From Candidatus Allofournierella merdipullorum (GTDB lineage: Bacteria; Bacillota; Clostridia; Oscillospirales; Ruminococcaceae), in assembly GCA_019116345.1 (NCBI GenBank), contig DXBV01000025.1, positions 1 to 64,000 on the forward strand: a stretch of DNA of 64,000 nucleotides, read 5' to 3'. The notes under the pieces are model-generated. The model worked only from the letters and a program-made list of their open reading frames with translations. It searched no databases and was not told where the DNA came from. Below, in pieces: positions 17,777 through 24,506 of this stretch (the stretch's first letter is position 1; the number at the start of each line of letters is the position of its first letter). The translations under genes and the position numbers were made by a program.

Positions 17777-17792
17777 GTTAGCCAAAACTAAC
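17777..17792. promoter_or_regulatory. DtxR-like operator, site 2
   Basis: GTTAGCCAAAACTAAC in the feoA leader, 55 bp (about five helical turns) from site 1, favouring cooperative binding. Confidence 0.65.
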
Positions 17793-17838
17793 AACCGGTG
17801 CTTTGCGCCGCACATTCCGCCGAAAGCAGGTGAACCAA

Positions 17839-18051
17839 ATGACCCTGAACAACGCCGACACCGGCCGGGAATACATCATCCGGGCCATCGACACCGACGA
17901 CGAGGAGATGGACGCCTTTCTGTTCAGCCTCGGGTGCTTTTCCGGCGAGCCCATCACCGTGGTGTCCCGCCTGAAGGGCGGGTGCGTGGTGGCCATCAAG
18001 GACGGCCGCTACACCATCGACGACCAGCTGGCCGGAGCCATCTGCGTCTGA
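17839..18051 (+). CDS. feoA: ferrous iron transport protein A
   Basis: 70-aa FeoA, a small SH3-like cytosolic partner of FeoB. The C-terminal half has the expected barrel pattern (GCFSGEPITVVSRLKGGCVV, then YTIDDQLAGAI). The ATG at 17839 is preferred to the in-frame ATG at 17803 because only it has an AGG-containing ribosome site and gives the usual FeoA length. Two operators precede it, and a third lies between it and feoB. Confidence 0.92.
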   Translation: MTLNNADTGREYIIRAIDTDDEEMDAFLFSLGCFSGEPITVVSRLKGGCVVAIKDGRYTIDDQLAGAICV

Positions 18052-18098
18052 CGCAGGGGGCTTTGCCCTCTTTTTGTTGTTCGCCGCCGCGCCCCGTG

Positions 18099-18114
18099 GT
18101 TAGCTTATGCTAAC
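18099..18114. promoter_or_regulatory. DtxR-like operator, site 3
   Basis: GTTAGCTTATGCTAAC, the most symmetrical copy, in the 122-nt gap between feoA and feoB. It could control a secondary feoB promoter or act as a roadblock. Confidence 0.65.
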
Positions 18115-18173
18115 TCCAAGGTGCTCGCGATAGATCTCGCAACAGGGTTTGCAAAAGACAGGAGGAACCGCAT

Positions 18174-20180
18174 ATGAGAATCGCTCTGACCGGGAACCCG
18201 AATTCCGGCAAAACCACCATGTTCAACGCCCTCACCGGGCGCAGCGAGAAGGTGGGCAACTGGGCCGGCGTGACCGTTGAAAAGAAGGAGCACCCCATCA
18301 AGAAGGCCTATCTCCCCGCGGGGGAGGAGCTGATCGCCGTGGACCTGCCCGGCGCCTACTCCATGTCCCCCTTCACCTCGGAGGAGAGCATCACCAGCAG
18401 TTATGTGCGCCACGAAAAGCCGGACGCCATCATCAACATCGTGGACGCCACCAACCTCTCCCGCAGCCTGTTCTTCACCACCCAGCTGCTGGAGCTGGGG
18501 GTGCCGGTGGTGGTGGCGCTGAACAAAAACGACGCCAGCGAGAAAAAGGGCACCACCATCGACGCCGCCGCCCTTTCGGCGGCCCTGGGCTGTCCGGTCA
18601 TTCCCACCGTTTCCACCGCGGGCACCGGTCTGCGGGAGGTGGTGACCGCCGCGGCGGGCCTGTACGGCAGGGGCCAGAAGGCTCCCTATTCTCAGGGCGT
18701 GGTGGACCTGACCGATAAAAAGGCGGTGGAAGAGGCCGACCGCCGGCGCTTCGCCTTTGTGAACCAGCTGGTGAGCAAGGTGGAACAGCGCAAGGTGCTC
18801 ACCCGGGAAAAGGGCCGGGGCGACGCCATCGACGCGGTGCTCACCAACCGCTGGCTGGGCATTCCCATTTTCGCGCTGGTGATGTTCCTGGTGTTCCAGA
18901 TCAGCCAGGTGTGGGCCGGGCCCTTCATCGCCGACGCGCTGGTGGCCCAGATCGAGACCTTCCAGGGCTTTGTGGCGGACAGCCTGGCCGACGCCAACCC
19001 CCTGCTCACCGCCCTGCTGGCGGACGGCATCATCGGCGGCGTGGGCGCCGTGGTGGGCTTTCTGCCCCTGGTGATGGTGATGTACTTCCTCATCGCCCTG
19101 CTGGAGGACTGCGGCTACATGTCCCGTGTGGCGGTGGTGCTGGACCCCATCTTCAAGAAGGTGGGCCTTTCCGGCAAGTCGGTCATTCCCTTCGTCATCG
19201 GCACCGGCTGCGCCATCCCCGGCGTCATGGCCAGCCGCACCATCCGCAACGAGCGTGAGCGCCGCGCCACCGCCATGCTCACCCCCTTCATGCCCTGCGG
19301 CGCGAAGATCCCGGTCATCTCTCTCTTTGCCGGCGCCTTCTTTGACGAGGCGGGCTGGGTGAGCTTTGTGATGTACTTCACCGGCATCGTTCTCATCTTC
19401 CTGGGCGCGCTGCTGGTGAACCGCATCGCCGGCTACAAGAACCGCAAATCCTTCTTCATCATCGAGCTGCCGGAATACAAAGTTCCCTCGCTGCTCTTCG
19501 CCTTCAAGGCCATGTGCAGCCGGGGCTGGGCCTACATCGTAAAGGCCGCCACCATCATTCTGCTGTGCAACACCGCCGTGCAGATCATGCAGACCTTCAC
19601 CTGGAACTTCACGGTTGCCGAGGCGGCCAGCCAGTCCATTCTGGCCTCCATCGCCGCCCCCTTCGCCGTTCTGCTGGTGCCCGTGGTGGGCGTGCTCAGC
19701 TGGCAGCTGGCGGCGGCCGCCGTCACCGGCTTCATCGCCAAGGAGAACGTGGTGGGCACCCTGGCCGTCTGCTTTGTGGGCCTTGAGAACTTCATCGACA
19801 CCGACGAGCTGGCCATGCTGGAAGGCACCGGCGCCGAGGTGGCAGGCATCATCGCCATCACCAAGGTGGCTGCCCTGGCCTACCTGATGTTCAACCTTTA
19901 CACCCCGCCCTGCTTTGCGGCCATCGGCGCGATGAACAGCGAGATGAAGAGCGCAAAGTGGCTGTGGGCCGGCATCGGCCTGCAGATGGGCACCGGCTAC
20001 TCGGTGGGCGTGCTGGTCTACCAGTTCGGCACCCTCGCCACCACCGGCTCCTTCGGCCCGGGCGCGGTCCCCGGCCTTGCCGCCGTGGCCGTCTTTGCCC
20101 TCATCCTCACCTGGCTGTGCCTGCGCACTGACCGCTCGCTGGCCAAGGAATATGCCCTGAAAGGAGTGAGCGCCGCATGA
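18174..20180 (+). CDS. feoB: ferrous iron transport protein B (GTPase-coupled Fe2+ permease)
   Basis: 668-aa FeoB. The N-terminal G domain has G1 GNPNSGKT (7-14), G3 DLPG (57-60) and G4 NKND. It is followed by the guanine-dissociation-inhibitor helical region and then a polytopic membrane domain with the Cys-containing gate motifs (EDCGYMSRV, GTGCAIPGVMASRTI, FMPCGAKIPV) and a second gate near FIAKENVVGTL. Family role: import of Fe2+ under reducing conditions. Ribosome site AGGAGG is 8 nt upstream. Its stop overlaps the start of the Cys-rich peptide (ATGA). Confidence 0.97.
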   Translation: MRIALTGNPNSGKTTMFNALTGRSEKVGNWAGVTVEKKEHPIKKAYLPAGEELIAVDLPGAYSMSPFTSEESITSSYVRHEKPDAIINIVDATNLSRSLFFTTQLLELGVPVVVALNKNDASEKKGTTIDAAALSAALGCPVIPTVSTAGTGLREVVTAAAGLYGRGQKAPYSQGVVDLTDKKAVEEADRRRFAFVNQLVSKVEQRKVLTREKGRGDAIDAVLTNRWLGIPIFALVMFLVFQISQVWAGPFIADALVAQIETFQGFVADSLADANPLLTALLADGIIGGVGAVVGFLPLVMVMYFLIALLEDCGYMSRVAVVLDPIFKKVGLSGKSVIPFVIGTGCAIPGVMASRTIRNERERRATAMLTPFMPCGAKIPVISLFAGAFFDEAGWVSFVMYFTGIVLIFLGALLVNRIAGYKNRKSFFIIELPEYKVPSLLFAFKAMCSRGWAYIVKAATIILLCNTAVQIMQTFTWNFTVAEAASQSILASIAAPFAVLLVPVVGVLSWQLAAAAVTGFIAKENVVGTLAVCFVGLENFIDTDELAMLEGTGAEVAGIIAITKVAALAYLMFNLYTPPCFAAIGAMNSEMKSAKWLWAGIGLQMGTGYSVGVLVYQFGTLATTGSFGPGAVPGLAAVAVFALILTWLCLRTDRSLAKEYALKGVSAA

Positions 20181-20347
20181 TGGCCGACCTCATTGCCGGC
20201 GGCCTCATCGCCGCCGCCGTTGCCGCCGCCGCCTTCTATGTTTACAAGGCGAAAAAGAGCGGCAAAAAGTGCATCGGCTGCCCCGATTCCGGCAGCTGTT
20301 CCGGCGGCTGCTCCGGCTGCTGCGGCGGCTGCCACGGGCACCACTGA
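20177..20347 (+). CDS. FeoB-associated Cys-rich membrane protein
   Basis: 56-aa peptide starting within the feoB stop codon (ATGA overlap). It has an Ala/Gly-rich transmembrane helix (about residues 5-23), a basic KAKKSGKK turn, and a Cys-rich tail CIGCPDSG followed by Gly/Ser-spaced cysteines, ending HGHH. This matches the small FeoB-associated family found after feoB in Firmicutes, thought to deliver or sense iron at the FeoB inner face. Eight Cys and three His give plausible metal ligands. An ATG directly downstream is an alternative start. Confidence 0.88.
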   Translation: MMADLIAGGLIAAAVAAAAFYVYKAKKSGKKCIGCPDSGSCSGGCSGCCGGCHGHH

Positions 20348-20484
20348 ACCCTGCTTTTCCTCCGCCCGGCCCGCCGACGCAAACACGGCGGGGCCGTGGA
20401 ACAGTTTCTCTCTGATGGGCCCGGCGCGGCCCGGAACGACGGCGCGGTCCCTGCCGATGTTCCGGCCGGCAAGCCGCCCGGGCC

Positions 20485-20525
20485 GCGGGCAAAGCGCGGC
20501 GCACACGCCGCCGCGCTTTGCCCGC
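20485..20525 (+). promoter_or_regulatory. long GC hairpin downstream of feoB unit
   Basis: A perfect 16-bp stem, GCGGGCAAAGCGCGGC with its complement at 20510-20525, and a 9-nt loop. There is no U-tract directly after it; it precedes the terminator at 20536. Possibly an mRNA 3' stabiliser. Confidence 0.55.
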
Positions 20526-20535
20526 CTCTTTCCCG

Positions 20536-20559
20536 AAGCCTGCCTTCGGCGGGCTTTTT
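20536..20559 (+). terminator. terminator of the feoAB transcript
   Basis: Stem AAGCCTGCC / GGCGGGCTT (one G-U pair) with a TTC loop, running into a T-rich stretch. Confidence 0.75.
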
Positions 20560-20571
20560 CTTCCCCTTTGA

Positions 20572-20587
20572 GTTAGCCATAACTAAC
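20572..20587. promoter_or_regulatory. DtxR-like operator, site 4
   Basis: GTTAGCCATAACTAAC directly upstream (20 nt) of the DUF3793 gene, after the feo terminator. It indicates that this second unit is controlled by the same regulator. Confidence 0.68.
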
Positions 20588-20606
20588 CGCAACAAAGGAG
20601 GCCGCC

Positions 20607-21149
20607 ATGTCCGACGAACTCATCGTGCGCCACTGCTCGCCCACCCTGGCGGGCCTGAAGGCGGGGAGCCTTTTCTCCTGCCGCTGCGACGACCCCCGCA
20701 CCCTGACGGCGGAGCTGCGCCGTCTGAACCGGGCGCTGGCCCCCAAGGGGCTGCGGGTGCTGCCCTTGCTGGTGCGGGAGGGCCGGGCGCTCATCTACCT
20801 TTACCGCCCCCGGGCGCTGGAAAAAGAACTGCAGCGCAGCGGCGCCCGCCGCCTGCTGGAGGAGCGGGGCTACCTGCCCGGGCAGTGTGTGGCGCAGCTG
20901 GCCCGCCGTGTGCGTGCCCAGGGGCAGTTCCCCCACGAGATCGGGCTGTTTTTGAGCTACCCGCCGGAGGACGTGGAGGCCTTCATCTGCAACGGAGCCT
21001 GCGGCCACAAGTGCGCCGGCTGCTGGAAGGTGTACGGCGACGAGGCCGCCGCCCGGCACACCTTTGAGACCTGGCGGCGCTGCACCCGCATTTTCAGCCG
21101 GCGGCTGGCGGAAGGCTTTCCGCTGGAAAAACTGGCGGTGGCCGGCTGA
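20607..21149 (+). CDS. DUF3793 family protein
   Basis: 180-aa soluble protein of the DUF3793 family, seen in Firmicutes near iron-uptake and flavodoxin genes. N-terminal half: MSDELIVRHCSPTLAGLKAG. The family's Cys motif CNGACGHKCAGCWKVYGD lies near residues 130-147, with Cys spacing suited to metal or heme-like ligation. No enzymatic activity is established. Ribosome site AAAGGAGG. It shares operator site 4 and a short gap with the flavodoxin gene, so iron-responsive expression is likely. Confidence 0.82.
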   Translation: MSDELIVRHCSPTLAGLKAGSLFSCRCDDPRTLTAELRRLNRALAPKGLRVLPLLVREGRALIYLYRPRALEKELQRSGARRLLEERGYLPGQCVAQLARRVRAQGQFPHEIGLFLSYPPEDVEAFICNGACGHKCAGCWKVYGDEAAARHTFETWRRCTRIFSRRLAEGFPLEKLAVAG

Positions 21150-21186
21150 CGGCCCGCCCCACGATTTGAAAGAGAGGTTTTTGACC

Positions 21187-21601
21187 ATGAGCAAGATCGC
21201 AGTTGTTTTTTTGGAGCGGCACCGGCAACACCGAGGCCATGGCCGCCGCGGTGGCCGAGGGCGCGGGGAGCGGGGCAACGCTCATCCCGGCCGCCGCCTT
21301 CGGCCCCGCCGACCTGGCGAACTACGACGCCTTCGCCTTCGGCTGCCCGTCCATGGGGGCGGAGCAGCTGGAAGAGAGCGAATTTGAGCCCATGTTCGCC
21401 GCCTGCGAAGCAGAACTCGCCGGGCGCAGGGTGGGCCTGTTCGGCTCCTACGGCTGGGGCGACGGAGAGTGGATGCGCAGCTGGGAAGAGCGCTGCGCCG
21501 CCGCCGGCGCACAGCTGGCCCAGCCCGGCGTCATCTGCTGCGAAGCCCCCGACGAAGACGCCCTCGCCGCCTGCCGTGCCCTGGGCGCGGCGCTGGCGTA
21601 A
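21187..21601 (+). CDS. flavodoxin with a +1 frameshift in a T7 run
   Basis: Short-chain flavodoxin, an FMN electron carrier often replacing ferredoxin under iron limitation. The start ATG at 21187 has a good site (AGAGAGG) and encodes MSKIAVVF, but the frame is then broken in a run of seven Ts (21206-21212). The downstream frame supplies the FMN phosphate loop WSGTGNTEAM and the rest (CPSMGAEQ, FGSYGWGDGEWM). Deleting one T would restore a ~138-aa protein reading IAVVFWSGTGNTEA. It could be a homopolymer sequencing error, a recent mutation, or slippage. A TTG at 21203 in the second frame has no ribosome site and would lose the first strand. Confidence 0.8.
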
Positions 21602-21633
21602 GATAATTCTGTTTTCTCCTTCCTCCCCAACAG

Positions 21634-21674
21634 CAGGAGCCGCCCCGGCAACGCGCCGGGGCGGCTCCTGTTTT
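21634..21674 (+). terminator. terminator after flavodoxin
   Basis: A perfect 16-bp stem CAGGAGCCGCCCCGGC with its complement at 21655-21670, loop AACGC, then TTTT. It also separates the convergent M42 peptidase gene. Confidence 0.92.
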
Positions 21675-21683
21675 GTTCTGTGC

Positions 21684-22736
21684 TCAGGCCAGTTCCAGAT
21701 ACAGCCCCGCCAGCTTGAGGGTGGCGACAAGGCCGTCCAGATGGGTGCGCTCCATGCCGTGGGAGGCGTGCACGCCCGGCCCGATGAGAGCGCCCCGGGC
21801 GTCCATGCCGGTGCGCCATGCAGCGCCCACGTCGGAGCCGTAGTGGGGGTAGATGTCCACCGCGTAGTCCACGCCGTTTTCCTTCGCCAGCTGCACCAGA
21901 CGGCTGACCATGCCGTAGTCGTAGGGGCCGCCGGAGTCCTTGGCGCAGATGGACACCTGGTACTCGGTACAGGAGAGGTCCTCGCCGATGCAGCCCATAT
22001 CCACCGCCAGCAGCTCGTCCACCACCGGCAGGGTGGCGCCGCCGTGGCCCACCTCCTCGTGGACGGTGAGGGTGAAGTAGCTGTCGAACCGGGGACGCGC
22101 CCCGGTGGCGTGCATCCGCCACAAGAGGGTCAAAAGGCAGGCGGAGCTTGCCTTGTCGTCCAGAAAGCGGGACTTCACAAAGCCGCTTTCGGTAACAACG
22201 GTCTTGGGGTCGTAGCAGACGTAGTCGCCGGCGGCGATGCCCAGGGCCTCCACGTCCTGCTTGCTGCGCACCTTCTCGTCGATGCGCACCGCCATGTTCT
22301 TTTCGTCCCGGGGGCGGGTGGCGGCGTCGTCCTGCACATGGACGGCGGGGGAGAGGCTGAGCACCGTGCCGGTGTAGACCTTGCCATCCCGGGTGTAGAT
22401 GCGGCAGTATTCGCCGTCCAGGGTGGGCATCAGCGGGCCGCCCACCTTTGTGACCATCAGCATGCCGTCGGCGGTGATGGAGCGCACCATCAGGCCCAGG
22501 GTGTCCACATGGGCGCACAGGCCCACGGTGCGGCCGGTCTCCCGGCCGGGCACCTTCACCACCAGGTTGCCCTTGTTGGTGAGCCAGGCCTCAAAGCCCA
22601 GCCCTTCGGCAATGTCCTTGGCCAGGGCCGTCGCCTTGTGGGTGAAGCCGCTGGGGCTGTCCTGCCCGAGGAGTTTTTGCAGGGTGTCCAGCAGGAAGGC
22701 CTGCTGCTCCTGTTCCAGAATTTTCTCGTCCGTCAT
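21684..22736 (-). CDS. M42 family metallopeptidase (aminopeptidase)
   Basis: 350-aa cytosolic dinuclear-metal aminopeptidase of family M42 (glutamyl aminopeptidase/endoglucanase-like). Metal and catalytic motifs: CAHVDTLGL (first His-x-Asp), FLDDKASSAC (bridging Asp), VHEEVGHGG (catalytic Glu pair), and the terminal His in GVHASHGMERTH. The start at 22736 gives MTDEKILEQEQ with an upstream GGGAGG; an 18-residue N-terminal extension is in frame but lacks a site. Single-gene unit, convergent with flavodoxin. Confidence 0.93.
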   Translation of the reverse strand: MTDEKILEQEQQAFLLDTLQKLLGQDSPSGFTHKATALAKDIAEGLGFEAWLTNKGNLVVKVPGRETGRTVGLCAHVDTLGLMVRSITADGMLMVTKVGGPLMPTLDGEYCRIYTRDGKVYTGTVLSLSPAVHVQDDAATRPRDEKNMAVRIDEKVRSKQDVEALGIAAGDYVCYDPKTVVTESGFVKSRFLDDKASSACLLTLLWRMHATGARPRFDSYFTLTVHEEVGHGGATLPVVDELLAVDMGCIGEDLSCTEYQVSICAKDSGGPYDYGMVSRLVQLAKENGVDYAVDIYPHYGSDVGAAWRTGMDARGALIGPGVHASHGMERTHLDGLVATLKLAGLYLELA

Positions 22737-22809
22737 TCCCGTTCGTCCTCCCTTGAAGTACTGGTTCCATCTTACAGAAAATCCCGCCAAATGGCAAGGG
22801 CCGCCCGCC

Positions 22810-22839
22810 TTGACAAGCCTTTTGAAAAAGGCGTATACT
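22810..22839 (+). promoter_or_regulatory. promoter of the SAM hydrolase gene
   Basis: TTGACA, 18-nt spacer, TATACT, 43 nt upstream of the start at 22882. Confidence 0.75.
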
Positions 22840-22881
22840 TAAGTGTAATTTTTGTCTTATCGGAAGGATGTGTTTGCGAGT

Positions 22882-23736
22882 ATGGATCCGCTGATCCTCC
22901 AGTCCGACTTCGGTTATGCCGACGGCGCGGTGTGCGCCATGTACGGCGTGGCCCAGGGCGTTTGCCCCGAGCTGCGGGTGTTCGACCTCACCCACGACAT
23001 TCCCCAGTACGACATCTGGGAGGCCAGCTACCGCCTGATCCAGACGGTGAGCTACTGGCCGGAGAACAGCGTGTTCGTCAGCGTGGTGGACCCGGGCGTG
23101 GGCTCCACGAGGCGCAGCATCGCGGTGAAGACCGCCGAGGGCCACTACATCATCACGCCGGACAACGGCACCCTGACCCACATCAAGCGGATGTGCGGCA
23201 TTGAAGAGGCCCGCATCATCGACGAGACCGTGAACCGGCTGGCGGGTTCCGGCGAGAGCTACACCTTCCACGGCCGTGACATCTACGCCTACACCGGCGC
23301 GCGGCTGGCTTCGGGCGTCATCACCTTCCAGCAGGTGGGGCCTCAGGTGCCCGTGGAGAGCGTCATCGAGCTGCCGGTCATCGAGGCGGAGTTTGAAAAC
23401 GACGTCATCACCGGCACCATCGACGTGCTGGACGTGCGCTTCGGTTCCCTGTGGACCAACATCCCCCGGGAAATGTTCGCCAGACTCGGCGTTTCCCACG
23501 GCGGCCGGGTGGAGGTGTCCATCGCCAACGACACCCGCACCCTCTACAAGAACATCATGGTCTATGCCAAGAGCTTTGCCGACGTGAACGTGGGCGAGCC
23601 GCTGCTCTACGTCAACAGCCTGGACTGCGTGGCCGTTGCCATCAACCAGGGCAGCTTCTCCAAGGCCTACAACATCGGCACCGGCATCAACTGGCGCATT
23701 GCCCTGCGCAAAGCGCCCCGCATCGTCTACGAATAA
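22882..23736 (+). CDS. SAM hydrolase / hydroxide adenosyltransferase family (DUF62)
   Basis: 284-aa member of the family that includes fluorinase and chlorinase. Bacterial relatives with an Asp-Arg-His triad use water to split S-adenosylmethionine into adenosine and methionine. All three are visible: Asp in VDPGVGS, Arg shortly after in STRRS, and His in YTFHGRDIYA. SAM-binding DFGYADG at the N-terminus and TPDNGTL are also present. The residues favour hydrolase over halogenase (inference). ATG 22882 is chosen; GGAAGG is upstream at a somewhat long spacing. It lies 90 nt before the ECF S-component gene on the same strand. Confidence 0.87.
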   Translation: MDPLILQSDFGYADGAVCAMYGVAQGVCPELRVFDLTHDIPQYDIWEASYRLIQTVSYWPENSVFVSVVDPGVGSTRRSIAVKTAEGHYIITPDNGTLTHIKRMCGIEEARIIDETVNRLAGSGESYTFHGRDIYAYTGARLASGVITFQQVGPQVPVESVIELPVIEAEFENDVITGTIDVLDVRFGSLWTNIPREMFARLGVSHGGRVEVSIANDTRTLYKNIMVYAKSFADVNVGEPLLYVNSLDCVAVAINQGSFSKAYNIGTGINWRIALRKAPRIVYE

Positions 23737-23761
23737 GGCGGTGCGCTTCCTTTGATTCTCC

Positions 23762-23784
23762 GCAAAAGGGGCGGTCCCTTTTGC
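23762..23784 (+). promoter_or_regulatory. hairpin upstream of the ECF S-component gene
   Basis: A perfect 9-bp stem GCAAAAGGG / CCCTTTTGC with a GCGGT loop. No U-tract is directly attached, so it is more likely a partial attenuator between the SAM hydrolase and transporter genes. No FMN-type aptamer was seen. Confidence 0.45.
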
Positions 23785-23825
23785 CGGTGAATAGTCTTTG
23801 TTTTATAACGTGAGGAGTGTGCAAC

Positions 23826-24374
23826 ATGAAAAATTCTTCCATCAAGACCGTGGTCGCGGTGGGCATCGGCGCCGCCCTGTTCTTTGTGCTGGGCCGCTTT
23901 GTGGCCATCCCCAGCGGTGTGCCCAACACCAACATCAGCCTGCAGTACGCCATTCTGGGCATGCTGGCCGCCATGTACGGCCCTGTGGCCGGCGGCCTGA
24001 TCGGCTTCATCGGCCACACCCTGATCGACCTGTCCTGGGGCGGCAGCCCCTGGTGGAGCTGGGTCATCGCCTCCACCCTGGTGGGCGTGATCGTGGGCCT
24101 GACCGCCAAAAAGATGGCTCTGTCTGAGGGCGACTTCGGCAAGGGCAAGCTGGCCCTGTTCGCCGTGGCCAACGTGGTGGCCAACGCCGTCTCCTGGCTG
24201 CTGGTGGCCCCCGGCCTGGATATCCTCATCTACGCCGAGCCCGCCGACAAGGTGTTCACCCAGGGCGCCTTTGCCGCCATCGTCAACAGCCTGACCGCCG
24301 TCATCGTGGGCGGCCTGCTGGTGGCTGCTTTCTGCAAGACCATCGCCAAGAAGGGCTCGCTGGATAAGGAGTAA
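23826..24374 (+). CDS. ECF transporter S component (UPF0397 type)
   Basis: 182-aa integral membrane substrate-binding subunit of an energy-coupling-factor importer. It matches the UPF0397 pattern: GIGAALFFVLGRF, IPSGVPNTNISLQYA, FIGHTLIDLSWGGSPWWSW, and a C-terminal block with DILIYAEPADKVFTQG. Databases often label the family riboflavin-specific, but direct evidence is thin, so specificity is uncertain. The ATG at 23826 is favoured by AGGAG 8 nt upstream; an in-frame GTG 9 nt earlier overlaps that site. Its ATPase and T subunits follow. Confidence 0.88.
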   Translation: MKNSSIKTVVAVGIGAALFFVLGRFVAIPSGVPNTNISLQYAILGMLAAMYGPVAGGLIGFIGHTLIDLSWGGSPWWSWVIASTLVGVIVGLTAKKMALSEGDFGKGKLALFAVANVVANAVSWLLVAPGLDILIYAEPADKVFTQGAFAAIVNSLTAVIVGGLLVAAFCKTIAKKGSLDKE

Positions 24375-24442
24375 GCTCCTTTTTCCCGGCACATCGCCCG
24401 TCGGAACGCTTGTGCGGCAAGCCGTTTCGGTGCGTTTTGCAT

Positions 24443-24472
24443 CGGGGGCAGGGCAGTGCCCTGCCCCCGTTT
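24443..24472 (+). promoter_or_regulatory. terminator-like attenuator between S component and ATPase genes
   Basis: A perfect 12-bp stem CGGGGGCAGGGC / GCCCTGCCCCCG with an AGT loop, followed by TTTCCTTTG. It is probably a leaky terminator that raises the S-component : ATPase ratio. Confidence 0.6.
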
Positions 24473-24506
24473 CCTTTGATTTTTGAACTGCGAGGAGCGC
24501 TGCTTT

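Noticed and set aside
21203-21601. TTG at 21203 as the true flavodoxin start
   Set aside because: No ribosome site precedes it and it would remove the first beta strand, which is encoded in the other frame right behind a good ATG and ribosome site.
23737-23825. Possible FMN riboswitch ahead of the ECF S-component gene
   Set aside because: None of the conserved FMN aptamer blocks is present; only a simple 9-bp hairpin was found.
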